Positions 5,796 to 11,623 of a stretch of DNA of 21,683 nucleotides are shown here, in pieces. Source of the stretch: a virus. The DNA is taken from IMG/VR virus record IMGVR_UViG_3300037258_000817, positions 1 to 21,683 of that record; one strand, given 5' to 3'. The notes beneath the pieces were generated by a model that was not told where the DNA came from, made no database searches, and saw only the letters and a program-made list of their open reading frames with translations. The position numbers and the translations under genes were made by a program. Positions within the stretch are counted from its first letter, which is position 1, and each line of letters begins with the position of its first letter.

Positions 5796-7342
5796 GCGGC
5801 CTCCGATGAGATGATGTGGTGATCGCGCAAGACCGCCAGCAGGCCGTTGTAAGCCGATGGCGTGACCTTGTGCTTCTTCTTCCAGGTGTCCAGATCCGCT
5901 TCCAACGTCGCCGACTGGGCTGGCGCGGGGGCGGCCGCTATCTGGGATGGAGCGGCAGCAGCCGGTATCGGCGCAGCTGCAACGGCGGCCACCGGCGCGG
6001 TTGGCACAGGCTGGGTTGGCGCAGCCGCAGCTGCCGCGGCCAGCTGTTTCCGTTCCTCGGCAGACTTGTGTTCGGTGATGCGGCCCTTCACCACGGCTTC
6101 AAGGTCATCCGGTGCCTTGAACACCAACTGACCGCGATCTGCGAACAAGGTCTCGAACCCTGCCGAGAGATCATCCAGACGCTTGAAGTTGGAGCGCACC
6201 TTCTCGGTCAGCGCGTTCACCTCCAGCTTTAGCCTGGTGACTTCCTGGTCCACGGCGTCCCGCAGGCTCTTGATGGACTTCTTGCCCTTCATCACGCCGG
6301 CGAAGTCAGTCACCGGGATGTTCGATGGCGCCAGGACGCGGTGCGGCAGACCGTCATTGAGAGTCTTTACGTGGGTCTCATACCGGGTCTTGCCATCAGC
6401 CAGGATCTCTTCACGGATCGCTTGCTTACGCGAGGTGACCGACTTCTCCAGCAGCAACCGTTTGGCGCGGGCCTGCTCCTTGAGCTCGTCGATGGTGCGG
6501 AAGAGTTCGTCGATGGTGATGGTCTGCCCCAGTACGTTCTGCTTCACGCCTTCCAGCCGCTCCTCGACCTCTTTGCACCACTTGGTAGTGGCCTCGGCCG
6601 TGGCGAAGTCTTCATCGGTCTGCAGGTCGGTGCGGATGGCCGACAGGATCTCGGTGGCCTTGGCCCTGAACGCCACCAGGTTCGTGCCCGTGACTTCGCC
6701 CTTCACGTTGGCGAAGAGCATGGGCAGCGTCTCCGGGGCGGAGCCAACCACCACAGCGGCTTCGGGCGGCGGCGTATAGGCCGCCAGGTCCTGCTCGAAC
6801 AGCGCCCAGCCGGCACGGAGAGCGGCCTCGTCAGCCGGGTCCAACGTGACCCACATATGGACGGTACGTTCCTCGGTGCCATCGGATACCGTGTATAGGC
6901 ACTTGGTGGCGCGGCTGATTGCCAACTGCTGCACGACCTGCCACTTGTCTTCGATGGGCAGCTCGCCGGCACGGACACGACGCGCCTTGTCCTCGTTCCA
7001 CTGCTTACCTTCCCAGATCACTTCTTCTAGCAACGTGATGCCGTCGAAGCTGGCAGAGAGCTTGCCGTCGTCCTCACGCCCGGTGGCCGGGAACAGCTCG
7101 TCGCCGATGATCTTCTCGGCGATGACGCGCGCTAGGGGTTCGACCTCATGGCCACGGTCGAACACGCTCTGGGTGAAGGAATTGACCTCGCGCTCTGCGC
7201 CAGTCGCCTTCATCCGCAGCAGGTCGCTACGGCTCACATAGGGGCTCACTCCCATCACGGAAGGCGCTTCCGAGGCATTGAGATATTGGGCGCGGTGGGC
7301 GTGCCACTCCGGGCTGCCCTGGACCAGATTGAGGGTCTTCAC
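5792..7342 (-). CDS. YqaJ/lambda-Exo-type viral recombinase exonuclease with long C-terminal extension
   Basis: A 516-residue protein. Residues 1-190 are a PD-(D/E)xK YqaJ nuclease: GSPEWHAHRAQYLNASEAPS at 9-28, RGHEVEPLAR at 63-72, Asp100 in ASFDG, Glu111 and Lys113 in WEGKQW, then QLAISRATKCLY. The spacing of Asp100, Glu111 and Lys113 matches the lambda exonuclease D-E-K triad, so a 5'-3' double-strand exonuclease feeding the neighbouring annealing protein is expected. The protein is much longer than lambda Exo (226 aa). Residues about 230-430 look coiled-coil, followed by an Ala/Pro-rich linker and a small C-terminal module (LDTWKKKHKVTPSAYNGLLA). Its start overlaps the stop of the upstream gene. 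Confidence 0.93.
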   Translation of the reverse strand: MKTLNLVQGSPEWHAHRAQYLNASEAPSVMGVSPYVSRSDLLRMKATGAEREVNSFTQSVFDRGHEVEPLARVIAEKIIGDELFPATGREDDGKLSASFDGITLLEEVIWEGKQWNEDKARRVRAGELPIEDKWQVVQQLAISRATKCLYTVSDGTEERTVHMWVTLDPADEAALRAGWALFEQDLAAYTPPPEAAVVVGSAPETLPMLFANVKGEVTGTNLVAFRAKATEILSAIRTDLQTDEDFATAEATTKWCKEVEERLEGVKQNVLGQTITIDELFRTIDELKEQARAKRLLLEKSVTSRKQAIREEILADGKTRYETHVKTLNDGLPHRVLAPSNIPVTDFAGVMKGKKSIKSLRDAVDQEVTRLKLEVNALTEKVRSNFKRLDDLSAGFETLFADRGQLVFKAPDDLEAVVKGRITEHKSAEERKQLAAAAAAAPTQPVPTAPVAAVAAAPIPAAAAPSQIAAAPAPAQSATLEADLDTWKKKHKVTPSAYNGLLAVLRDHHIISSEAA

Positions 7343-8277
7343 GGTGCACCCCCTTGGGCCGGCGCGAGGCCGCGGATGGCGGTCTTCTGCTCCTCGGTGA
7401 GCGCGACCTTGGTATCGACCATGGCGATGATCTCGTCCGGTGTCTTTTTCTTACCGGCGATCAGCGGGCGCCATGTCTCCAGCTTCTCCTTGAACTCGGC
7501 TTCGGTGTAGACCGGACGCACTGCCTTGGTGCCCGTGGATTCGCCGAAGGTCTCTTCGACGGTCGTATCGCCCTCCTTGAGGGCGGTAACTAGGCCGCGC
7601 AGAGTGACCAGATCATCCCCGGTGATGTCCTGGATGCCGGCGCGGCCGAGCTTGGCCAGGACCTGAGCCTCGGTGGCGCCGAACTTCTGGAGGTAGGCCA
7701 CGGCATCGGCGCGGCGGTTGGCCAAGGTCTTGCTGTCGCCTACGACGACCTTGCGCGTCGCATTGTAGACCTCGTTCCAGAACGATTTGGGGATGCCCTT
7801 GAAGACGGCGTTACGCAGCGCTATGGAAGCGGCGGCGTTCCCGGTCACGGCAATCATGTCGGCTTTGAAGCGGCGACCGTGTTTATCCACGATGCGGCGC
7901 CTGACTTCGAAGGCGATGGCGACGTTCTTCTCCAGGTCGTGGAACACGCCCTGGGCAGTCACGAAATCGCCATCCTCGCCGATGACTCTGGCGCCAGCCC
8001 GGCAGTTGCCCCAGGCCGAGGCTGCGATCTCCGCGAGACGTGCTGACGGACCTTCGATGGTCTTGCCGTCACGCGGCAGCGCGTAGATGCACCCGGCCGC
8101 GATCTCTTCATTCAACGTGGCCATATCCGTGGCCTCGTCGATGAAGCGCTTGATGCTGCGCGGATAGGCATGGGCCGTGGCGATCTGCTGATCGATGTCG
8201 GCTCGTGTCATGGCCTGAAGCGCGCTGAGGTCCGGACCGGCCGAAACCTCGCGCACTTCGTCTTGTCTTGTACTCAT
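7339..8277 (-). CDS. Probable phage single-strand annealing / recombination protein
   Basis: A 312-residue protein; ATG at 8277 has GGGAGA 5 nt upstream, and the longer open frame extending upstream to 8532 antisense-overlaps target 2 in another frame and is rejected. Recognisable stretches are IEGPSARLAEIAASAWGNCR, GEDGDFVTAQGVFHDLEKN, ITGNAAASIALRNAVFKGIP-like and ADAVAYLQKFGATEAQVL. I recall these from a conserved phage family that accompanies YqaJ exonucleases and is taken to be a RecT-like annealing protein. The functional call rests mainly on that context, since no catalytic motif would be expected. The exonuclease gene starts 4 nt before its end. The C-terminal tail is acidic with a PDEIIAMVDTK segment. 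Confidence 0.7.
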   Translation of the reverse strand: MSTRQDEVREVSAGPDLSALQAMTRADIDQQIATAHAYPRSIKRFIDEATDMATLNEEIAAGCIYALPRDGKTIEGPSARLAEIAASAWGNCRAGARVIGEDGDFVTAQGVFHDLEKNVAIAFEVRRRIVDKHGRRFKADMIAVTGNAAASIALRNAVFKGIPKSFWNEVYNATRKVVVGDSKTLANRRADAVAYLQKFGATEAQVLAKLGRAGIQDITGDDLVTLRGLVTALKEGDTTVEETFGESTGTKAVRPVYTEAEFKEKLETWRPLIAGKKKTPDEIIAMVDTKVALTEEQKTAIRGLAPAQGGAP

Positions 8278-8296
8278 CTGAATCTCCCGGAATGAC

Positions 8297-8312
8297 CGAA
8301 TGGGTGAATTAC
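8297..8312 (-). repeat. Conserved element 3' of VR2
   Basis: Plus-strand CGAATGGGTGAATTAC, one base different from the copies after VR1 and VR3. It lies 37 nt from the VR2 edge and overlaps the stop codon of target 2, so it is kept although the codons between VR and stop differ from the other two targets. Confidence 0.55.
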
Positions 8313-8920
8313 TGAGCCTGGATGGGGACTCTGCGGACGACGAGTGCCCGGAGGCTGTAGTTCTTGTACCAGCGGTACGTGAGGCCGGAACTGAAGGTCT
8401 GGTACCACGCGTAGGTGGACGAGAACTGCGTCGAGGACCACAGCCATTCCTTGGGCAGCAGGTCACGGGCATGCGCGAAGGCAGCCTGCAGCTCGCAGAG
8501 CGCGGGCAGGTAGCAATCGTCACCGAGGGCACGTACGGCCTTGGCCAGAGGGCTGCCGGCGGCGATCATGGCGTCGGTGTTGGCGGCGCCGTCGTTGAGC
8601 GAGGTCGCACCGGTCACGTCCTGGCCGTACTCGCCCCAGCGCTGGCTGTTCAGCACGATGGGCTTGCCATCGGCATCGGTGGCCAGCAGCAGGTGGTAGC
8701 CGGGCTTGCCGTTCTCACCAGCGAACTCGCCGATGCGGATGCCGCTCTGGCCGTCCCAGGGCTTGCCGATGGCGGGCACGGCCGCAGAAGCCAGCACCAC
8801 CGCCGATGCGGCTAGGGGCTTGCTGACGCGCGCGCGGCGCTTGGCTACGGCACGCTTCTTGGTTGCATGCCGGCGGACCGTGGACTTCTTCTTGATGCGT
8901 TTCTTGGTGCTAGTGGTCAT
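8309..8920 (-). CDS. DGR target protein 2, variable lectin-like protein with Lys/Arg-rich N-terminus
   Basis: A 203-residue paralog of the other targets. The start at 8920 is well supported by AAGGAG 6 nt upstream. The first 34 residues contain 16 Lys/Arg (for example TKKRIKKKSTVRRHATKKR), then a hydrophobic Ala/Val stretch (LAASAVVLASAAVPAIG, 36-52), then the shared core (GKPWDGQSGIRIG, DADGKPIVL, CYLPALCEL) and the variable end (residues about 164-196), finishing RALVVRRVPIQAQ. The N-terminus could be a long signal peptide or membrane anchor, or a nucleic-acid-binding tail; I cannot decide. It lies between the MarR gene and the annealing-protein gene, 4 kb from the RT, so it is a remote target. 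Confidence 0.9.
   Translation of the reverse strand: MTTSTKKRIKKKSTVRRHATKKRAVAKRRARVSKPLAASAVVLASAAVPAIGKPWDGQSGIRIGEFAGENGKPGYHLLLATDADGKPIVLNSQRWGEYGQDVTGATSLNDGAANTDAMIAAGSPLAKAVRALGDDCYLPALCELQAAFAHARDLLPKEWLWSSTQFSSTYAWYQTFSSGLTYRWYKNYSLRALVVRRVPIQAQ
8334..8431 (-). repeat. DGR variable repeat VR2 (target 2)
   Basis: This 98-nt repeat aligns to the template without gaps. All 13 differences fall at template adenines: one TAC became TTC and AAC codons became ACC, TAC, ACC, CTC, TAC, CGC, TAC, TAC and CTC, while one AAC is kept. This codon spectrum differs from VR1 and VR3, consistent with independent mutagenic homing events. Confidence 0.96.
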
Positions 8921-8929
8921 GGCTACTCC

Positions 8930-9334
8930 TTAGGCGGCTGCGGCGAGTGCGCCGTGGATTTCGGGTGATACGCGCTTGAGGTTCTGGTTGTGGGCGTCGG
9001 CAAGCTGCTCCAGGGCCTCGGCGCCCTTCTCGGTGAGCGAAAGCGATGCCACGCGGCGATCCGCCGGCGTCCGCAGGCGCTGCACCAAACCCGCGCGCTC
9101 GAGGCGGTTGATGAGGCCGACGGCGCTGTTGTGCCGGACACCGACCTTGTCGGCGAGGGCGTTCATGTTCAGGTAGTGGTCGGTATCGGCCGTGCCGATG
9201 ACCAACATCGCCCGGTACTGCTTGGGCGTGACCTTGTGCTCGCGCAGGATTTCCCTGCTCGCGCTTTCGAAGTCGCGCAGAGCGGTGACGAACACGGCCT
9301 GGTGGCGTGTGGCTTTGCTGGCAGTAGCGTTCAT
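8930..9334 (-). CDS. MarR-family transcriptional regulator
   Basis: A 134-residue winged-helix protein. The ATG at 9334 has GAGGAA 4 nt upstream, and the ORF further upstream overlaps the preceding small gene. Recognisable MarR elements are KVTPKQYRAMLVIG (helix before the wHTH), MNALADKVGVRHNSAVGLIN (recognition region), RLERAGLVQRLRTPADRRVA (wing with the DxR motif) and SLTEKGAEALEQL. MarR proteins are dimeric DNA-binding regulators, often ligand-responsive. Its stop overlaps the ribosome site of target 2, so it may be co-expressed with, and possibly tuned to, that variable protein. What it controls is unknown. Confidence 0.9.
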   Translation of the reverse strand: MNATASKATRHQAVFVTALRDFESASREILREHKVTPKQYRAMLVIGTADTDHYLNMNALADKVGVRHNSAVGLINRLERAGLVQRLRTPADRRVASLSLTEKGAEALEQLADAHNQNLKRVSPEIHGALAAAA

Positions 9335-9341
9335 GGATTCC

Positions 9342-9533
9342 TCATGCCGCTTCAGGCGGCTCGGGTTGATGAGGCGCCGGTCGATGCCGACGCAGGAAAA
9401 GAGGGATGGGCGGCTCGTTGGCCGGCACCAAGCAGGGATGACCGTTGACCTGGCGCACGGTATGGCCGGTCTCTGCAGCCATGCGCTTGGCTTGGTCAGA
9501 CCGGACATGCGGCAAGATGCGGATCGTGGTCAC
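9342..9533 (-). CDS. Small hypothetical phage protein (63 aa)
   Basis: A 63-residue protein beginning with GTG at 9533 (MTTIRILPHVRSDQAKRMAA...), with AGGAG about 9 nt upstream. It ends 7 nt before the MarR start. The C-terminal part is Pro/His/Arg-rich (PLFLRRHRPAPHQPEPPEAA). No family is recognised. A 26-codon open frame ending at 9530 overlaps its start (GTGA) and a strong inverted repeat sits just upstream, which suggests regulated translation. Confidence 0.6.
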   Translation of the reverse strand: MTTIRILPHVRSDQAKRMAAETGHTVRQVNGHPCLVPANEPPIPLFLRRHRPAPHQPEPPEAA

Positions 9534-9610
9534 GTCATGCTCCTGTTAGAAATGGCGGCGTGGGTGCGTGAGGGGTACACGCGGGCCCAGAGGATGGGGA
9601 GAAAGGCCAT
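9530..9610 (-). CDS. Possible 26-aa leader peptide
   Basis: An ATG inside the inverted-repeat region opens a 26-codon frame (MAFLPILWARVYPSRTHAAI...) whose TGA overlaps the GTG start of the next gene. No clear ribosome site precedes it. It could be a translationally coupled leader or chance; the GTGA junction matches the style of this operon. Confidence 0.25.
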   Translation of the reverse strand: MAFLPILWARVYPSRTHAAISNRSMT

Positions 9611-9621
9611 CCCACGCCGCC
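9554..9621 (-). promoter_or_regulatory. Structured intergenic RNA candidate (11-bp inverted repeat with inner hairpins)
   Basis: GGCGGCGTGGG at 9554-9564 pairs perfectly with CCCACGCCGCC at 9611-9621. On the transcribed minus strand the 46-nt interior can form a GATGG/CCATC hairpin and a GCGTG/CACGC hairpin, giving a three-way-junction shape. It ends about 11 nt before the AGGAG of the next gene. There is no U-run, so it is not a simple intrinsic terminator. Pairing was found by eye only. Confidence 0.45.
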
Positions 9622-9630
9622 GTGGACCTG

Positions 9631-10086
9631 TCAGTGCGTGGCGTTTCCGCCCTCGCCGATGAGGGCGCGCTGGTTCGGATCCGGTTGGACCGCATCGGCA
9701 CCGCTCATATGGGCGTCAGCATCGATGAACACCACCAGCACAGATTTGCCGACGGCATCGGCGAGGAACTGGGTGGAACCCGTGTCCTTGGGAAGCTTGA
9801 GTACGGCCTTGATGCCGTCTTTGAGCACCAGCTGTTCGAGGGTCGCCATGGCATTGGCGCGGTCATCGCTGGCCAGGAGCTTCGTGGCCTTGGTTACGGC
9901 CTGGCGCAGGCTCATCTCGATGCGGTGGATGGCATCGGCCTGCTCTTCTTCGGTCATGGCCTGCCACGGTTTCTGCATTACCACGAGTTCCTGATGGACC
10001 AGTTGCATCAAGCTGCCGAGCAAGGTGTCGCTCGTCATCTTGTCGATGGTCTGCTGCTGGGACTGGGCGTGGGTCGTCTTTGACAT
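9631..10086 (-). CDS. Hypothetical phage protein (151 aa)
   Basis: A 151-residue soluble protein starting MSKTTHAQSQQQTIDKMTSD; ATG at 10086 follows CCGGGAGATCAGC. The N-terminal half is helical (LLGSLMQLVHQELVVMQKPW, then MTEEEQADAIHRIEMSLRQA); the C-terminal half has LVFKDGIKAVLKL-like and VGKSVLVVFIDADAHM segments suggesting a short alpha/beta part. I do not recognise the family with certainty. Its ribosome-site region closely resembles the one in front of the annealing-protein gene, which also follows a DGR target gene, so this junction may have been duplicated together with the target cassette. Confidence 0.75.
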   Translation of the reverse strand: MSKTTHAQSQQQTIDKMTSDTLLGSLMQLVHQELVVMQKPWQAMTEEEQADAIHRIEMSLRQAVTKATKLLASDDRANAMATLEQLVLKDGIKAVLKLPKDTGSTQFLADAVGKSVLVVFIDADAHMSGADAVQPDPNQRALIGEGGNATH

Positions 10087-10111
10087 GCTGATCTCCCGGG
10101 AATTATGAAAA

Positions 10112-10127
10112 CGAATGGATGAATTAC
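10112..10127 (-). repeat. Conserved element 3' of VR3
   Basis: Plus-strand CGAATGGATGAATTAC, 36 nt from the VR3 edge, identical to the copy after VR1. The identity with the VR1 side is continuous for 54 nt (10112-10165 against 4449-4502), running through the stop codons into the VR. Confidence 0.6.
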
Positions 10128-10131
10128 CGAA

Positions 10132-10626
10132 TTACCGCCAGACTCTGCGGACGACGAGTGCCCGGTGGCTGTCGTGCTTGTCCCAGTAGTCCGTGAAGCC
10201 GGAACTGAAGTACTGGATCCACGCGAGGTTGCCGGAGTACTGCGTGTTCGACCACAGGTCTTCGTCGTCCTCGACTTGGACCAGGTCAGGCAGCAGGGCG
10301 CGGACGATGTTGGACTCGCCGATGCTGGGCAACGTGCAGTCGGTCTGGCCGTCGACGGTCGCGATCGCGGCAGCGGCTTTGGAGAGCTCGTGGCCGGCGG
10401 CGAGCAGCGCCGTGTGATTGGCTGTGCCATCGGTGAAGTTGTCGGCGCCCTCGACCTCGGTGCCGTAGAGGCCCCACTCGGCGGCATCCAACAGCACCGG
10501 CTTGCCGGCGGCGTCGGTCACGACCACCAGGTCATAGCTACGGCCATCGGCCGTCGGGATCTCGGCGCCAGCGCGGATGCCGCCCTGACCCTGCCACTGT
10601 TCGCCAATCTTCGGTTTGTCGCTCAT
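10132..10626 (-). CDS. DGR target protein 3, minimal C-type-lectin-like variable protein
   Basis: A 164-residue protein, the shortest of the three targets. The ATG at 10626 is chosen because GGGAGA lies 5 nt upstream; a longer frame to 10692 would overlap the preceding gene. It starts almost directly with the shared core: GEQWQGQGGIRAG, SYDLVVVTDAAGKPVLL, DGTANHTALLAAG, then CTLPSIGES in place of CYLPALCEL, and ends LWSNTQYSGNLAW... to RALVVRRVWR. With no N-terminal extension, signal or anchor, it defines the minimal DUF1566-like diversified unit. Variable residues are about 128-160. It is the first target transcribed from PL, more than 6 kb before the RT domain. Confidence 0.9.
   Translation of the reverse strand: MSDKPKIGEQWQGQGGIRAGAEIPTADGRSYDLVVVTDAAGKPVLLDAAEWGLYGTEVEGADNFTDGTANHTALLAAGHELSKAAAAIATVDGQTDCTLPSIGESNIVRALLPDLVQVEDDEDLWSNTQYSGNLAWIQYFSSGFTDYWDKHDSHRALVVRRVWR
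10148..10245 (-). repeat. DGR variable repeat VR3 (target 3)
   Basis: This 98-nt repeat aligns to the template without gaps. Eleven differences are at template adenines (for example AAC to ATC, TAC, TTC, GAC, TAC, GAC, CAC, GAC, CAC). Four more, at 10227 and 10232-10234, are not at adenines and cluster near the 5' (coding) end of the repeat, where TCG-TCC became TCC-GGC. This end may lie outside the tract replaced in the last homing events. Confidence 0.94.
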
Positions 10627-10649
10627 CGTCGTCTCCCGGAGTGCTTGCG

Positions 10650-10868
10650 TCAGTGCGACGCGGTGTTGAGTAAGTCGGTGGACCGGCGCCAACCGCCGAA
10701 CGTATAGATTTCGAGGTGGCCGCCGCAGATACGACTGAACGGCACCTGGCGCGGGTCCTGGTTCTGCACGATGTAGTACGGACTGACCCGGGCCTTGCGC
10801 ACGACGGCGTTCACGAGGTCGGCGCGTTTCGCGGCATGGCCGAAGTCGTACAGCATGGGCGCGGCCAT
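10650..10868 (-). CDS. Small hypothetical phage protein (72 aa)
   Basis: A 72-residue protein starting MAAPMLYDFGHAAKRADLVN; the ATG at 10868 overlaps the preceding stop (TGATG) and has GGAGAG upstream, while a GTG one codon earlier is also possible. It contains KARVSPYYIVQNQDPRQV and GGHLEIYTFGGW, suggesting a small alpha/beta fold. No family recognised. It ends 23 nt before target 3. Confidence 0.65.
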   Translation of the reverse strand: MAAPMLYDFGHAAKRADLVNAVVRKARVSPYYIVQNQDPRQVPFSRICGGHLEIYTFGGWRRSTDLLNTASH

Positions 10869-11218
10869 CACGTCTCTCCGCCGTTGAAGAGATCCCAGGC
10901 CCGGCCCTCGAGATGGAGAGCCACGTATTCGGAACGGCGCACGTTCACGACTTCATCGCGGGCGCCTTGCAGGAGCCGCGCGATCTCGAAGTGCTGGTCA
11001 TTGGCCAGGGCGGCTTCGAGTGCGGAACTGCGGAGGCTGCTACCAGCCAAACGCTCCAAGACCTGAGCCAAGGCGACATCGGCAGCTGGGAATTTGGTGA
11101 TGGCTTCGGCAGCGAGCTCAGTGCGAGCCTGAGCGCCATGCACAGCGAATACGTGTTCGCGCAGCGACTCTCGGTCTTGGGCGGAGCGGATGGTTGCGGC
11201 TTTGGCTTCAGAGACCAT
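10868..11218 (-). CDS. Hypothetical phage protein (116 aa)
   Basis: A helical protein starting MVSEAKAATIRSAQDRESLR. The ATG at 11218 with AGGGAAG upstream is preferred; a GTG at 11311 would add an Ala-rich segment overlapping the previous gene by more than 100 nt. The body (LAAEAITKFPAADVALAQVL, ALANDQHFEIARLLQGARDE, EYVALHLEGRAWDLFNGGET) is amphipathic helix throughout. No family is recognised. It overlaps the upstream gene by 11 nt, in the same leftward operon. Confidence 0.65.
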   Translation of the reverse strand: MVSEAKAATIRSAQDRESLREHVFAVHGAQARTELAAEAITKFPAADVALAQVLERLAGSSLRSSALEAALANDQHFEIARLLQGARDEVVNVRRSEYVALHLEGRAWDLFNGGET

Positions 11219-11489
11219 GGCGGGCTTCCCTGGCCATGGCGTCGCTGCTGGGGCAGCCGCTGCCGCGGTGATCGCTGCGGCAATGCGGGCAGAAGCGTTT
11301 GCTGTCGTCACTCCAGTCCTGGGCGCCGTAGCACACGCGCTCGTAGTGGCTCATCTTGCCGATCTCGGCGACGCACTCGTCGACGGTGGCGGGGGCGCGG
11401 CCGAGACGGTCGTGGATGGCCAGGAACAGGGTGTCGTTGCGGCCATCTAGGGCGCGCGTGGCGACTTCTGTGAAATCCTGGTCTGCCAT
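11208..11489 (-). CDS. Small hypothetical protein with Cys/His cluster, first gene of the left operon
   Basis: A 93-residue protein starting MADQDFTEVATRALDGRNDT; ATG at 11489 is preceded by GGAGCAGGG. The C-terminal half carries ERVCYGAQDW and FCPHCRSDHRGSGCPSSD; the CPHC pair with further Cys and His could bind zinc. It is the first gene downstream of PL, so it would be among the first products made after infection or induction, a position where phages often place regulators or host-takeover proteins. The specific role is unknown. Confidence 0.65.
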   Translation of the reverse strand: MADQDFTEVATRALDGRNDTLFLAIHDRLGRAPATVDECVAEIGKMSHYERVCYGAQDWSDDSKRFCPHCRSDHRGSGCPSSDAMAREARHGL

Positions 11490-11527
11490 GTCCCTGCTCC
11501 AGGCCCGGTAACCCCAGGCATGGAGCA

Positions 11528-11555
11528 AGTATATACGCTAACGCATACTTGTCAA
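11528..11555 (-). promoter_or_regulatory. Leftward early promoter PL
   Basis: On the minus strand TTGACA (11555-11550) is followed after 16 nt by TATACT (11533-11528). The spacer contains the 20-bp operator. It points at the first left-arm gene (start 11489) and is the only clear promoter found for the whole left arm including the DGR. Confidence 0.85.
11529..11548. promoter_or_regulatory. Operator OL (20 bp, imperfect dyad)
   Basis: GTATATACGCTAACGCATAC, the exact reverse complement of the element at 12332-12351. The inner 16 bp is a partial dyad (TATACGCTAACGCATA, 12 of 16 symmetric). It covers the spacer and -10 of PL, so bound repressor would block transcription. CI is the likely binder; Cro may share it. 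Confidence 0.8.
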
Positions 11556-11579
11556 TGCAGAAACGTATAATTCAGGTGG

Positions 11580-11601
11580 TAAATTAACCCCCTTGCGGGG
11601 C
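11580..11601 (-). terminator. Possible weak terminator after the repressor gene
   Basis: On the minus strand CCCC-GCAA-GGGG followed by GTTAATTTA, a short GC stem with a GCAA tetraloop and a T-rich tail, about 23 nt after the repressor stop. The 4-bp stem makes it weak. Confidence 0.35.
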
Positions 11602-11623
11602 GCGGGGTCGGGGATGAAGCAGC

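Noticed and set aside
8278-8532. Upstream extension of the annealing-protein gene
   Set aside because: The extension reads target 2 in another frame; a good ribosome site and ATG exist at 8277.
4485-10245. VR similarity as ordinary paralog conservation
   Set aside because: Differences from the TR are confined to template adenines in VR1 and VR2, and the matching TR is in another gene and frame; drift would not give this.
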